DNA of 64,000 nucleotides from Earliella scabrosa. Lineage: Eukaryota > Basidiomycota > Agaricomycetes > Polyporales > Polyporaceae. The stretch is from the NCBI GenBank assembly GCA_022605405.1, contig JABYQQ010000028.1, positions 1-64,000 on the forward strand. The letters run 5' to 3'. The notes below the pieces were generated by a model. That model searched no databases, was not told where the DNA came from, and saw nothing but the letters and a program-made list of their open reading frames with translations. The position numbers and the translations under genes are program-made. Positions 22,250 through 34,042 of the stretch are shown here, piece by piece (position 1 is the first letter of the stretch; every line of letters starts with the position of its first letter).

Positions 22250-23001
22250 ATGCACGACCGTGGTGGAGCAGCAGCGGGCGCGCCTGACGATGACGGCGCG
22301 CTCCCCGATCTTGCCCACCTGTCGATCGGGGAGCGGTATGATCGAGTTGACTCGGCCTTGTTGGACGATTCCGCCCTCCTGGCGTCCCCGGCCCCCTCGC
22401 CCATTCCCTTGCCCCTTTCGTCGCCTCCTACGACGCCCGCACGGTCGCTCCCCAGTCGCTCGCGCGCCGTTGCGGCACCCTCAAGTCCGTTCACGTTCAA
22501 CCTTCACGTCCAGGCGGGTTCGGCTCCGGTCACGATCAATGCCGGTGCGCCAACGAACGCCGACGAACGCCACCGTGCGGCTCCTGCCCCCTCGATGACC
22601 CGCTCTCAGAAGCCCAAAGTCGCGTCCGGCGACGGCGGCGGTTCCCCGCCGCCGTCCCCGCCCTCCACAGCAGGAGCTTTACCATACAGAGTCCGAGGTG
22701 GAGGTCGAGTCATCCCATGGAACCCAGCTCGTAAGTTCCCGTCTCATGGCTGCCTCCGCCATTGCTGACTTCGTCGCCATCCAGTTGAAATCATCGAGCC
22801 CAGGGACTCCTCGCATAGAAAGAAGTGGTATGTCGTCATCGCCGGACTGCGGGTTGGGATATGGCGGTCATGGCTGGCGATGGAGGACTACATTGACGTT
22901 CGCGGAGCTCGGTTCCAGTCCTGTGAGACGCGCGAAGAGGCGGAGCGTCTGTATGCTACTGCCAAACGTGAGGGGCGGGTCCGTCTTCTTGCAAAGGCTT
23001 G
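22250..23001 (+). CDS. RNase H1 N-terminal (viroplasmin-like) domain protein
   Basis: Two exons: 22250-22732 and about 22784-23001, with intron GTAAGT to CATCCAG. The first exon encodes a low-complexity region rich in Ala, Pro and Ser. The second exon encodes KKWYVVIAGLRVGIWRSW, then ARFQSCETREEAERLY, the signature of the small RNase H1 N-terminal/viroplasmin domain (PF01693-like), which binds RNA-DNA hybrids or double-stranded nucleic acid in RNase H1. No RNase H catalytic domain follows. It ends with LLAKA and TGA at 22999-23001. Its place within the KDZ termini makes it element cargo; a role in nucleic-acid binding during transposition is only inferred. Confidence 0.7.
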
Positions 23002-23694
23002 ATTTGTTATCCGTCGAGTTGTACGTCATGTATGCGGCTTCGAGTTGAATGGACGAGCGTGTGTTTGCAGTACTTGCATATCAGGGTGTGTCGAAACTCG
23101 GTTGCATTAGATGATGTCGCTTAACCCTTTCAACGAGTAGTAGTAGTATCTAATAGCCTGACTCTGGTTCGGTTGGATCGCGGACGGTGCGTACATACAT
23201 CAGTCCTTTGGCAACCATAGCGGACGCACGCCGAAAACTCATGTGGATCGAATTCAAATGTACAGTTGAGACTATTAAATACACTAGTACTTAGTAGCAG
23301 TGCTACTACTCAGTGCGATAATCGGGAGTGTGCCATTCGGATGACTGCAAGTGCGACACGGCTAGAGGGCATGTTACATGCAGCGTCTTACAATGCGAGC
23401 GTAAGACGCAGTCTAACTTCACACCTCTAGTGGCCGAGTCGACATGCTAGAACTGACTCGTAGTAGCCTACAGTGGGTCGGAAGTGTTCAATATACGACT
23501 GGCTCATTTGAATAGTCGTGATGCATGTGCGAGTCATATTGCCGTGTGCGCAACGATGAAGATGTGCCAGACGTGTGCGAGAAGAGTCGCGAGCGCGGAT
23601 GCAGTACGCAGAGCGCTTCGCCGGTTCTTCAACTCAGTTCTTGACATTCCCCGCTTTCCGAGATCCCCGCCTCGCGCGTTGCACTATCCAAACT
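23002..23694. other. intergenic region of the KDZ element
   Basis: This probably holds the terminator of the preceding gene and the promoter of the transposase. I see no gene, strong repeat or clear TATA box. Confidence 0.3.
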
Positions 23695-26600
23695 ATGGGT
23701 GGCAAACGCAGACCGACGACCGGGTCACGGAAGAGGAACAAGAAAGCCCGGTTTGAGGTGGTCGAGGTTGAGGAATCGCCGGATGCGGACGAAGCAGCTG
23801 AAGTCGCCGGCCAGTCGGGCAGTACGAGGCCCATGGAGGTGGTTGTCGATAGTCTTACATTCGGCACAACTACATCGGGGAGATCCGCTCAGTACACTCA
23901 GCGCCGCAATGTCACTGTGGACCCAGCGGAACAGCCAGCAACGATCAACTCGGGTGGTAGTGGGAGGATGAACGAGGAGGACCGTCCCGGAGACATGGCG
24001 GATGTCATGTCCGCAATCTTCGATGGCTTACCCGTCGCAGAAGCCGAAGCTCTGGAGCACGATGTTCAAGCTAAACATAAGGAGAGGAAACGTCCGGAGC
24101 TCCGTGCTGCTGTGTGTAGCTAGGCTTCTCTACACCCGCATTTGTTGTCGGGCGATGGTGTTAAGAGCTATAGCTGACGCATTTGCCTTTTGATGTACAG
24201 AATAAGCTCCGTCAATGGCTTCCGGCCAGGCAGGACTTCCTCGACGAGCTACTAGCGTACGCCGGCTGCAATGAGGCCATAGACGAAGAAGAGGTTCTTT
24301 GTGCCGTATGTCAGACTCATCCTGCCACGGTTCGCTGTGAGGACTGCTTCCGACGTCCCATCCGGTGCAAGGGATGCGTTCTCGAGTCTCACTCTGAGCA
24401 CTTGCTCCATCGACTGGAGGTACAGTGCTCTCGTTCATTCACTCACGATCATATTGATGTTAATGTTCCTGCGTCTCTAGGAATGGGATGGCCGGAAGTT
24501 TGTGCGCACGTCCTTGGAGAAGCTCGGCATGGTTGTGAACCTCGGACACAGTCACAACCGGTGCCCGAATCCGTCTCAGCTCTCTCGTCGCCTGGTCATC
24601 TGCGACTCCACCGGTATACATACACACACCGTAAGGTTCTGCAAGTGTCTCGATGCGACCGCGCAGGACACGGCCGAATGGCGCCAGTTGATGCGCTTCG
24701 GCTGGTTTCCAGCTACCATGGACCGTCCGGCGACAGTCTTCACGTTCCGGATGCTCAAGACGTTTCAAGAGTTGTCTTTCCAGGGAAAGACGAATCTCTA
24801 CGACTACTGGCGAACTATTGAGCGCATAACTGACGGACCGATGTCCCGGTACGTCCATCAGGCCGCTTGCATTAGCCTGACTCTCCCGATTCTATGCCAA
24901 TACTCACGCGAACGTACGCGCATAGAATCGATACAAGCAGCTGTCGCACGTCGTCCGGCTCTGGCGTCACCTTGTAATGCTCAAGAGATTCGGCCGTGCT
25001 CATGACCCCGCGGGTGCTGCTGCAACGAAACCCGGAGAACTGGTAGTGGAGTGCGCTGCATGCCCTCACCCAGGCAAAAACATCCCGGCGGACTGGGAGA
25101 GTGCCCCGCCGGACGTCAAGTGAGTACATCATGCTTTATGCCACGACTCAGATTGGGTAATCATGGTACTAGGTGGATGTACACGCTCTATCTAATGATA
25201 GATGCGAATTTCCGAGCGCGCTGCAAGGACCGAGGCTTCGACGACGTCGAGCTGGCTCCCGGTTGGTCATACTACGTTGAGGAGACTGCATATCAAGCCC
25301 ACGTGAAGGCGTGTGCGGGCCAGACAGAGGTCAGTCTCTGGTACACTAAGCCGCTGCGACGACTTGCGCTAACGCACACCAGGAGAACACTTGTTCCGCC
25401 GAGCACAACGCGATCTTGAAGGCCAATCTCCGGCGTGAGGGGTATGTTGCATCCGGGATCGGTGCTGTGCTCTGCGCGCGGCATGGGCTGGTTCGGAAGA
25501 ACGGCGCTGGTGATCTCCAGCATGGTGAACGGTCTGTCCATCTGACTCCGTCATTATCGGATCATCGGACTCATACCCAGATATAGCTACGCAAACATGG
25601 ACTATCTGGTGTTCTCAACACTGATGGGCGTCATTGTGATGCTTCTGCTATCATATGATATCGCCTGCCAGTGGTGCAAGCGCTTCTATATCCGGATGCA
25701 AGAGAACTTTCCGCCTGCCATGCGCATTGATCGGACGAAGGTCAAGAGTATCCGTTTTGCAATTCCGAAGCATCACTATCGCGTACACGGCGGGGAGCCG
25801 CACTCCCGATGGTCGCTCAATTTCCTCAAGTGGGTGGCTCGGACCGTCGGCGAAGGTATAGAGAGCCACTGGTCACACATGAACCCCCTGGCGACGAGCA
25901 CGCGAGAGATGAGTCCGGGAATGCGCCACGAGGTCTATAACGACCACTGGGGTGCCTGGAATTGGCAAAAAACTATCGCTTTCGGTACGCCGACGGTCAC
26001 TACGGAGTTGAGTTGTTTGCATACTCATTTGCGGCTTAGGCATCGTCCTTCTTCGCGCGCTCCAGGAGGCACGAGATATGGCGGTCAAACAGCGCAAGAT
26101 CTACGAAGATTACTCGGCCAACTTCACCCCCGCAGTCCTTGGGCAGTGGGAGTCTATGGTCGACGCCTGGAACGCCGATCCGGATCAGCCGGACCCTTAC
26201 GAGGAGCCAACCACCGGTACGTGATCTCCCCGCGATCTTGGCACGCATCGGTCTCACCTGTGCCTCAATAGCAATCTCCATGGCTTCGGAGAAACTTCGT
26301 CTTGGCGAGGAAGAAGCCGTCGAAGCTGCACAGGGCAAGTTGCCCCCCCATGAAGTGACCCCTGCCGTTCTACTGCAGGTTGGTCTTGAACTAGAGGAGG
26401 CACAGTGAGTATGACTTCGTGCACGCTGAAGGAACCTGGCTGAATCAGCGCTCCATCTACAGGCGGGCTCTGCGACTGCGCGCATCCAGTGGCCGGAGTA
26501 TTACCGACCTCGCGGCTACCCAACAGAAGCGCAACATTCTGATGCGCCGAATTGAGCTGTGGCAGGCCATCCAGGACGTCCACATGCCCGTTGTTGCCCC

Positions 26601-27585
26601 GCTCCGGGCCGCGCACGTCCGCACCCAAACGCCCCTCGCAGTTCCCAAGGCAGAAGACGTTCTACTCTTCCTCCCGTCGGCTCTTTCCCTCGATCTTCTC
26701 AGCAACGAAACACTCGCCGGCTTACGAGAGAAAGAGCGCAGACTGCGCGTTGCTCAGATGTCCGACGCCCTTGCCGAGATCCGTCGTATCCGACGAGTAC
26801 TCGCCGCCATCTCGGAGTTCCGCAAGCTCAACGTCAACGGCACCGGGCAGCGAGCCGTGACTCGGAATCTCGGCCTCTACGAACGCTTCATGACAAAGCA
26901 GAAGCGCAGCGCGCAGCGCTATCGTGATGCGCGCACCGCCATGGAGAAGCTTGAGCCGGGCGGTGCCTGGACTCAGATCTACCGGCCACTGCTAGATGGT
27001 GACCTTCGGGGCCCACGCAGGGAGGATGATGAGGTCATACCGAGCGAAGGGCGCTACGAGATTAGTTGGATCTGGCTAACTCTACAGCCCACTCGCGATC
27101 CTCGCGACCAAAACGCGCCCGCCACCGATGAAGAATTCACCGAGACTATGCGCGCTGAATGGGCGCGCTCGAAGGCGCGCGTGGACCGTTGGGACGAGGA
27201 CCGCACTCTTCTCCTTGAGGAGATGCGACGGGTCCTGGAATTCTTCGAGGACAGGGCTCATTGGTGGCGCGAGCAGGGGGCTCGGCGCACGGAGGTTGAC
27301 GCGCGGCTCAAGAGGGGACTGATGATGTATGCCGAGAAACAGGCGTCGGTCTTTGAGGCGCTGGCTCTCCGGACCGCGTCCTTCTGGGTGAACTATCTCC
27401 GAGAGATGGGGCCCCTCCCGAGCTGGATCCTGCCCTATGAGAGCCATGCTCGTAAAGTGCGGCCACACAAAAAGGCTGTCCCGGCGGATCCTTCTCGTGT
27501 CCTTTCTACATCCGAGACTGTTGGGCTGGCTGATGATGATTCCTCATCTGATGAGGATGATTTGGATGGCGAAGATGCATTATGA
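23695..27585 (+). CDS. KDZ transposase
   Basis: Begins MGGKRRPTTGSRKRNKK at 23695 and is spread over about ten exons with short GT-AG introns. A CxC2-like cysteine cluster (CAVCQTHPATVRCEDC, CKGC, H-x-EHLLH) is encoded at 24290-24420. The RNase H-fold core follows: AEHNAILKANLR, GIGAVLCARHG, ANMDYLVF, LLSYDIACQW (25650), IPKHHYRVHG, VGEGIESHWSHMN, TREMSPGMR and WNWQK. These are the hallmark blocks of KDZ transposases, with acidic residues in YDIACQW and GEGIE. The tail to 27585 is a long helical, Arg/Glu-rich region ending in an acidic stretch. It cuts and pastes the element in the nucleus. No stop or frameshift was noticed in the inferred exons. The gene occupies the centre of an element with good ends. 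Confidence 0.9.
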
Positions 27586-27976
27586 TGTAACCCTACTACT
27601 ATTCTCAATGTTTATTTGCAATGTCTGTCAGTTGTTGACATTGGTTTAATGCAATGAGTGCCAGCTTGTACACTGTATTCTGTCAAGGACTCTGAAGCAC
27701 AGAACTTTGCTATGCTCGGAGCTGCTACAAGGATCCATTCTAATCTAATGATCCAATATCTACAAGGATCCGATCTAATGATTCTAATCGTGCTGCGAAT
27801 ATCATACAATGATTGTACAAGCACCCAATCTAATAATCCAGTCCCTGGTTTCACAACTATTCTATAAGGATCTGATCTAATCAACTAGCCCACTATTTCA
27901 CAATGATACTACAAGGATCCAATTCTAATTATGCTGCCCATGTTTTACAATTGTTATACAAGCATCCGATCTAATC

Positions 27977-28640
27977 GTGCTGCCAATGTTATACAATTAT
28001 TGTACAAGCATCCAATCTGATCATCCAGTCCCTGGTTTCACAACTGATCTACAAGCATCCGATCTAATCGTGCTGCCAATGTTATACAATTATTGTACAA
28101 GCATCCAATCTGATCATCCAGTTCATTATTTCACAACTGATCTACAAGCATCCGATCTAATCGTGCTGCCAATGTTATACAATTATTGTACAAGCATCCA
28201 ATCTGATCATCCAGTCCCTGGTTTCACAACTGATCTACAAGCATCTGATCTGATCGTGCTGCCAATGTTATACAATTATTGTACAAGCATCCAATCTGAT
28301 CATCCAGTTCATTATTTCACAACTGATCTACAAGCATCCGATCTGATCGTGCAGCCAATGTTATACAATTATTGTACAAGCATCCAATCTGATCATCCAG
28401 TCCCTGGTTTCACAACTGATCTACAAGCATCCGATCTAATCGTGCTGCCAATGTTATACAATTATTGTACAAGCATCCAATCTGATCATCCAGTCCCTGG
28501 TTTCACAACTGATCTACAAGCATCCGATCTAATCGTGCTGCCAATGTTATACAATTATTGTACAAGCATCCAATCTGATCATCCAGTTCATTATTTCACA
28601 ACTATTCTACAAGCATCTGATCTGATCGTGCCACCAGGGT
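27977..28640. repeat. 93-bp satellite array in the KDZ element
   Basis: Seven units; GTTATAC recurs at 28081, 28174, 28267, 28360, 28453 and 28546, exactly 93 bp apart, and older diverged units precede it (27730-27980). Two monomer types differ at one block: CAGTCCCTGGTTTCAC or CAGTTCATTATTTCAC. Because 93 is a multiple of three, a 246-codon frame (27977-28717) stays open; it is repetitive and I do not call it a gene. Each unit contains TACAATTATTGTACAA, an expanded version of the subterminal motif. Confidence 0.85.
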
Positions 28641-31600
28641 CTTCCATTGATGCCATCAATAGAACAGTAAATATAAATGCATCTAATAATACCACCATAT
28701 TACTGTTTTACTTGTAGTAATCCGAGTTAAAAGCTGTTTTACAATTACATAGCTTCCAGTTTCACAACTGCAAAGTGGCTGCTTTGTGATACAGTATTGT
28801 ACTACTTGCTCTTGCATTGTAATACAATTGTATCTCACAGTGAGAGAGCTTGTTATACAATAGTTCTACTAGTTGTACAATCGAGGCTGGACAGTTGTAT
28901 AATTTTTACAATCACACCACCAAATACACAAGGGAATTACCACAGGTGTGGTCAATAGTAATACAAAAGTGGAAACTACAAGTGGTCAGGTGTGGGACAC
29001 GTTCGGTCGACAAGTCGTCGATCACTGTCAACGTCACCGAATTGAACTTCCCGGCTTCGACGCTTCAAAGCCCTTCACGTCGCCCCAGGACCTTCCGTTC
29101 CATCTGCTGTCCTCTTCGCCGAAGTCGAAGGCGCCAGTCCGCGTTCACATCATCTGCGATGACATCGGTGCAACCGACTTTACGCTGAAGACCTTGCTCG
29201 AGGCCTGCTTCACTCACCTGTCTTGGCCGTTGCCGGGGCCTCGTGGATCCTATCGACTGCTTCGTGGGTGTGAGTACTTGCGCTCTTCTTCTCTGTTCTT
29301 CGTTACTGACCGCATCTCAGGTGTTCGGTACGGTGACACTCTCACCCATCTCGATCGAGAGCTTGAAGTGTATCGCGCCCCCAACGTCTTCGGTTTGGAC
29401 GACTTTGAGCGCATCCAATGCCGGGATCTGTTGCATCCTTGCGGTCCCCGCCGCATGTTGGCTTGCGTCGTCCCTCTCCTCAGAGCGGAATGCATCCGAG
29501 GGTGTCCTACTCCGTCTGACACCTCCGAGCCGTCTACCAGCACCGCCACCCTGGACGAGATGGAGATTGACGAGGCGCTGGCCAGGCGACTCGATACACC
29601 CCCCCCCACCCCCCATCAGTGAGGTCATCGCTGCGCTCCAAAACTCCTCGCCGTTGTTTGTGCCGGACTCCGATAACGAGGAGTTTCTCCTGCCGCCCCT
29701 TCCTCAGCCGGACTTCTCTGCGATGGACCCAGACCTCCTCGCTCGGGCCACTTTCACGCGCTCTCCCAATGACGGCCAGCTCCTCCTCAACATCCCACTC
29801 TCGCCTATCCGTGTTGCTCCTGCCCCTGCCTTGGCCTCTACCCACGACGTGCTCCCTCCGCTACCGAGACGTTCAACTAGGGTACGCTTACCTCACGCTC
29901 ACGTTCTCTCTCACAGTCATTTATGGAGCATCCCACAGAACCGCGTTCGCCCACGTCCCATCGCCAGGCAGCGCTCTGTCTCTCCGCGTGAACATGACCA
30001 GGTCACCGCATTTGCGGTGCCATCGCGGGCGGTGACGCCGCCAACCGGAGACCAGACGGTCTCCTTCCAGGTATGTGGACGTACTTGGCGGCACATGGGC
30101 GGGCGAACTCACGACGTCGTCATAGCTGCTTTCCCCTCAGCTTCCCGCTCCCGATCCTCAGGTTCGTCCTTCGAACCGCCGGCGAACCGAGTCCCCGACT
30201 CCCTCGACATCCACAGCGGCCGGAGCAGGCCAGGTACGTCATACATTTGAGGGAGGAGACATCACTCACTTATCCGACCTAACCCAGGTTCATGAGTCTT
30301 TGCATCCACCCTCAGGCGCTGAGCTCTTGTCATGGGCCGCACGCGTCCGCGCCCTCATCCCTAACATTCCGGAGGATATGCCGCCTCCACACTTCCGCGC
30401 TCCATCCGCGCAGATCGCCGCCGACATGCTCATTGCGCTGATCCGTTGGCACTTTGAGAATCCTGACGGTCCCGTTGGATTCACCGGCCGCGCATCGTTC
30501 CGGAGGCAGCACGAAGACCGCTTCCCAGGCCCGGGATGCCTTTGGGCTTTCACCAGCCTTGCGAGTCTCGTACGACGTTCTCACGCGCTTTCCTTGGAAA
30601 TGTGAGTCCTTCATTACGCGCCGCGCTGTGTCCCGCTCACAGATTGGTACGCCCTGCAGCGGGAACAGCTCCGCGGGCGGCATGGCCATTGGCGATAGTC
30701 CCACCCGGACTGTCATGCGCTTGGCGGTTCAGACAATCTTTGCCAGCGGCGAGCTATGGCAGCCCATGGGCCGCTTCCACACCATTCGCACGCACATTGG
30801 TGGCCCGGAAGGCGTGCATGAGCGCGCGGTGTCGATGAAGACCGCTGGGTTCCTTGCGCTGATGCACATGGCGGGCGGGCATGGTGGACCGTTCCCCGCG
30901 TCCCCGTTTTTGCTTCGTCACGCTGTTGAGGGGCGCTCTTCCTGTTCCGTTGACCACGCGTTCATGCGCCTGATCGATCCCGACTTGTACGATGGCTTGC
31001 GCTTGTGGGTGGATCATGACAAACGTGACGACCTGCCCTCCAGTGCAACCCATCCCTTGTTCGCGCTGCTGGTGGCCGCAGATATCGATGTGAGTCACGC
31101 GTTCTGAGCCTTCTGGTTGGTCAGCTAATGGTTCCGTCTGCGCTAGCCCCACGCTTGTTCTCGCCCTCCATCCGCTCAAGATCTGCTGTGGATTGAGCAA
31201 ACGCTGGTGTCGTTCGCAGCGTTAGGCGCCAAAGACATCTCGCAAACTGCTGACTTTCGCGCGTTCCAGGCGGGGATGACACACGTGCTTCCCGCCGGGA
31301 CCACGTTGGCTGAGGTTTGTCTCTCCTCTGCCCTCCCTGTTACGCGTGCTAAGCTAGGTTCATTTCGCGCAGCTCTTTGAAGGCCGTTCCCGCGACTTAG
31401 TGGCAGCAATGTGTAACCATCAACTCGAGTCGACCGAGACCCTCCTCCCTCACATCCACTTCGAGTCCACGCTGGATCGTGAACTCATTCAGGCGGCCAC
31501 GGCCAACTCGGATTTCATCGACAACGACACCTGGGATGTTCTGTACGAGAACCTGTTTGAGGAGCGTCTCCTGCGCTACCTCAGTGGCACTGGACATCCC

Positions 31601-32319
31601 GACCACCCCGACGTCATCGCTGTGGTAGGTGTAGAGGAGTATAGTCGCTCTCTAGGAGATCCCCTGCTGCGCTCCCGCCTCTTCCTGCACACGGTCTCCG
31701 GCTCGGATCTTGTCCCGCTTGACCCCAACTGGAAACTTCGGGTGAGCGTTCCACTTTTCGTGCTGACATCTGCAAGAGCCATGCTGAGACCGTTGGGCAC
31801 AGATCAAATTCAGACATCGCCGTGGCAGGCGGGAGCCAGACACGTCCAACAAACACGTGCCCTTGCCCAGAGCTGTGCGTACTCTTCTATCTCCCTGACG
31901 CTCCAGTCTCACTTAGCCTCTGGCAGCTCGAAGTTCATTCGTGCTTCTACGACTGCATCGTGACCGTCGATGCAGGGCTGCGTAATCTGTTGCTGGAGCC
32001 CCCTCCCTATGCTGCCTTCGAGGCATGGATCCATGGTGCCTTTCTCAGCCCTGAGCTTTACAATGCAGTGTAGTAGAGTGTAGTTCTCTCGCGGGCATGT
32101 AATCGTATGAGGAAGCATAGCTACGCGTCTGTACGTACCACGCTGTGACAATGCCATCATGCGCCCATTCCCTGCCGTGATCACGTGTGCGATTGGCGCG
32201 ATGGGAAGTGCGACGGCGTCAATCTGGGCACTATTGTCCCGTCCGATGGTCTATCTGCGCCCTCCGCTGCCCTGTGTTGCTCCCTCCCGTCACAACACCC
32301 TTACCAACCAACCCAGAGC

Positions 32320-33036
32320 ATGTCCCCGTCCCCCGAACACGACCTTTACGCCGCTAGCCTGTGCGAGCATCTCACGCGCTCTCCCACTCCAGCTCTTGCT
32401 GGAGAACTCACCACTTGCTGTCCGCCCACGGCACACCGACATCCCCCACCGCGGAAACGCCCACGTACCAGCCCAGAGGGAGTCCCTCCGTGCGTAGAGG
32501 CCGACCTCGATCACGCAGACGAACAAATGTCCCAACGGACACCATCTGCAGTGTCAGCCACTTGCGTGCAATGCGCTCAGGCAGGCAAATCCAGCGAGTG
32601 TACGAAGAATCGGCGCACGATCGCATGTCGGCGCTGTAACGCTCGGAGGTTGAGCTGCTCATTTCGTTCAGGTATGAGTTCGCTGGCTGTACGGTTGCGG
32701 AAGTAGACTCATGGTCCCCCCGAAGATGTCACAGCATCTCAAGACGACCTCGAGCTCCCTCGGGTCGTCGTCCATGTCGACTCCACGCTCGCTGTGTTAC
32801 TGTCGCACGTCCGGTTGCTGGCAGCAACCTTAGAGAATGTTCAGGATGAGGTTCACCAATTGCGACGGGAGCTTGACCGTCATCGGGTTGGAGGAACATG
32901 GGGTCCCAGATGTCTCGTCGGTGAGGTCCTCTCTTCTCCTTCGCCAACACCTTCCTCCCACGTTCAATGTTCCTCCTGCGCCGCTCCATTCGTTTCGTCC
33001 GACAGTTGTGGAGAGACAGCCCGCCGCCCACCATAA
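32320..33036 (+). CDS. zinc-cluster protein with coiled coil, giant-element cargo
   Basis: Starts MSPSPEHDLYAASLCEHL. A Pro/Arg-rich stretch (HPPPRKRPRTSPEG) is followed by a six-or-more-Cys block (CVQCAQAGKSSEC, then RRTIACRRCNARRLSCSF) resembling a fungal zinc-cluster DNA-binding region, although the spacing is not the classic Zn2Cys6. A second exon, after an intron starting near 32672, gives ALLSHVRLLAATLENVQDEV and HQLRRELDRHR, a probable dimerising coiled coil. The arrangement of zinc cluster then coiled coil suggests a sequence-specific DNA-binding regulator. The exon junction is uncertain because the plain GTATGA-to-TAG interval is very short. Starts about 250 bp after the HECT-like gene on the same strand. 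Confidence 0.5.
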
Positions 33037-34042
33037 TGCGTTTATGGCATTCTATCGGTTCTCGTCTGTGTATATGTCAACTACCTAGGTACTCCATGCT
33101 ATAGCCATTCGAGCTCTTGGAATACGTCATCGGCCGTTGGGCAGAGCCCGATGTCCGGCCTATCCATCGCCGCCGCGCACCCTCGTGTCCACCGTCCATG
33201 CGCACGTTATCGGCAGGGGTCCGGCCGTTCCTCTCTGGCCCATACTGATAGGGTCTCAGGTTGATCCAGGGCCCGGCGGCGGGCTCAATATTGTCACCTG
33301 AATGCTTTTATTCCATCACGCCACTGTCAGGAGCGAGGGGCAAATCATTGTTGCTGTTTGGCTTGGGGTCGGTTGCCCGTCAGCCTGGTCTTCATCGCAG
33401 GCGTACTGACTGGTTGAATGCATCTAGGTTTGCCAACGGGCTAGTATACACAGTGTTTAACCCTACAACTCCGTACGTAATACGGCCCTCCTATGTGTTT
33501 GTTGTGGGTGGCAGACGCTTGCGCAAATCACTGTTGCTGTTGGAGCTGATCGGCTAGATAACAGCCACACGGGCCGTGAGTCATCCGCAGTTTCCGGATG
33601 CTTGGCTTTCCGCCACGTCGTTCAACATAGGCCGACATTTTACGTCGGCGGGGTTGGTATCTCTAATGGTCTACCGCAGATCAAGCCAGGTAAATGCACG
33701 ACTGGCACTTGCCCAAAGGAGCAGGCAATCCGAGTCTTCATTCCTGCCCCGGAGCTCATGCCGCACTCCCTGGCAGATACGTTGATGAACATTAGACTGC
33801 ATCAGAGGGTTCGTGGGGCGCCAAGAGGAACGCCAAGCGAGCAGGCCGGGGGAGACCCTGTGCCCCCCCCCCCCCCCGACCCCCCGAAACCCACACATCG
33901 AGATCCAGTTTCTTTCTTCGCCGGTCAGAGCCTAAATTCGCGCAGTCGGAGTATGTCGCTGACAAGTCCCGTTGGCCATATAAACTTCGACGTCGGGCCG
34001 TTCAGCCCCTTCGTGGACCTTCTCAAACCATCACTCTCAGGC
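33037..34042. other. intergenic stretch with a long poly-C tract
   Basis: No convincing gene. A C-run of about 14 bases lies at about 33865-33878 and could be unstable or misassembled. TATAAA at 33979-33984 lies about 60 bp before the next ATG and probably serves that gene. Confidence 0.4.

Larger units (their letters stand above)
18112..28982 (+). mobile_element. KDZ (Kyakuja-Dileera-Zisupton) transposon, apparently complete
   Basis: A 10871-bp element flanked by TGGTCAGGT at 18103-18111 and 28983-28991 (7 to 9 bp, ambiguous because the flank overlaps the terminus). The inverted termini start CACYTGTAGTTKCC and extend for about 80 bp with scattered mismatches, sharing CCACACCTGTGGTA. Both subterminal regions carry many TTGTACAA/TTGTAATAC motifs. 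It encodes a KDZ transposase, two companion genes and a 93-bp satellite near the right end. No frame break was noticed in its genes, so it may be recent and still active. Confidence 0.88.
17021..32073 (+). pseudogene. HECT-like E3 ubiquitin ligase gene, split by a KDZ transposon
   Basis: Multi-exon gene. Exon 1 (17021-17131) and exon 2 (17200-17343) give a Cys/His-rich head (CVHPECIAHPDGSC, then CSACDHLWYSH). A long Pro/Ser-rich linker follows. The carboxy-terminal part (about 30640-32073) resembles the HECT fold: FHTIRTHIGGPEGVHER, FLALMHM, LIDPDLYDGLRLW, RYLSGTGHPDHPDV, NWKLRIKF, PLPRA, then VHSCFYDC with the candidate thioester Cys about 50 residues from the end. HECT ligases take ubiquitin onto that Cys and pass it to substrates. 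The KDZ element sits in the exon at 18112; excising it with one target copy joins KTGQ to VWDTFGR in frame. Extra frameshifts lie in a poly-C tract near 29600 and near 30500-30700. The HECT assignment is a motif judgement. Confidence 0.6.

Noticed and set aside
27977..28717. 246-codon open frame
   Set aside because: It is a translation of the 93-bp satellite, open only because the period is divisible by three.
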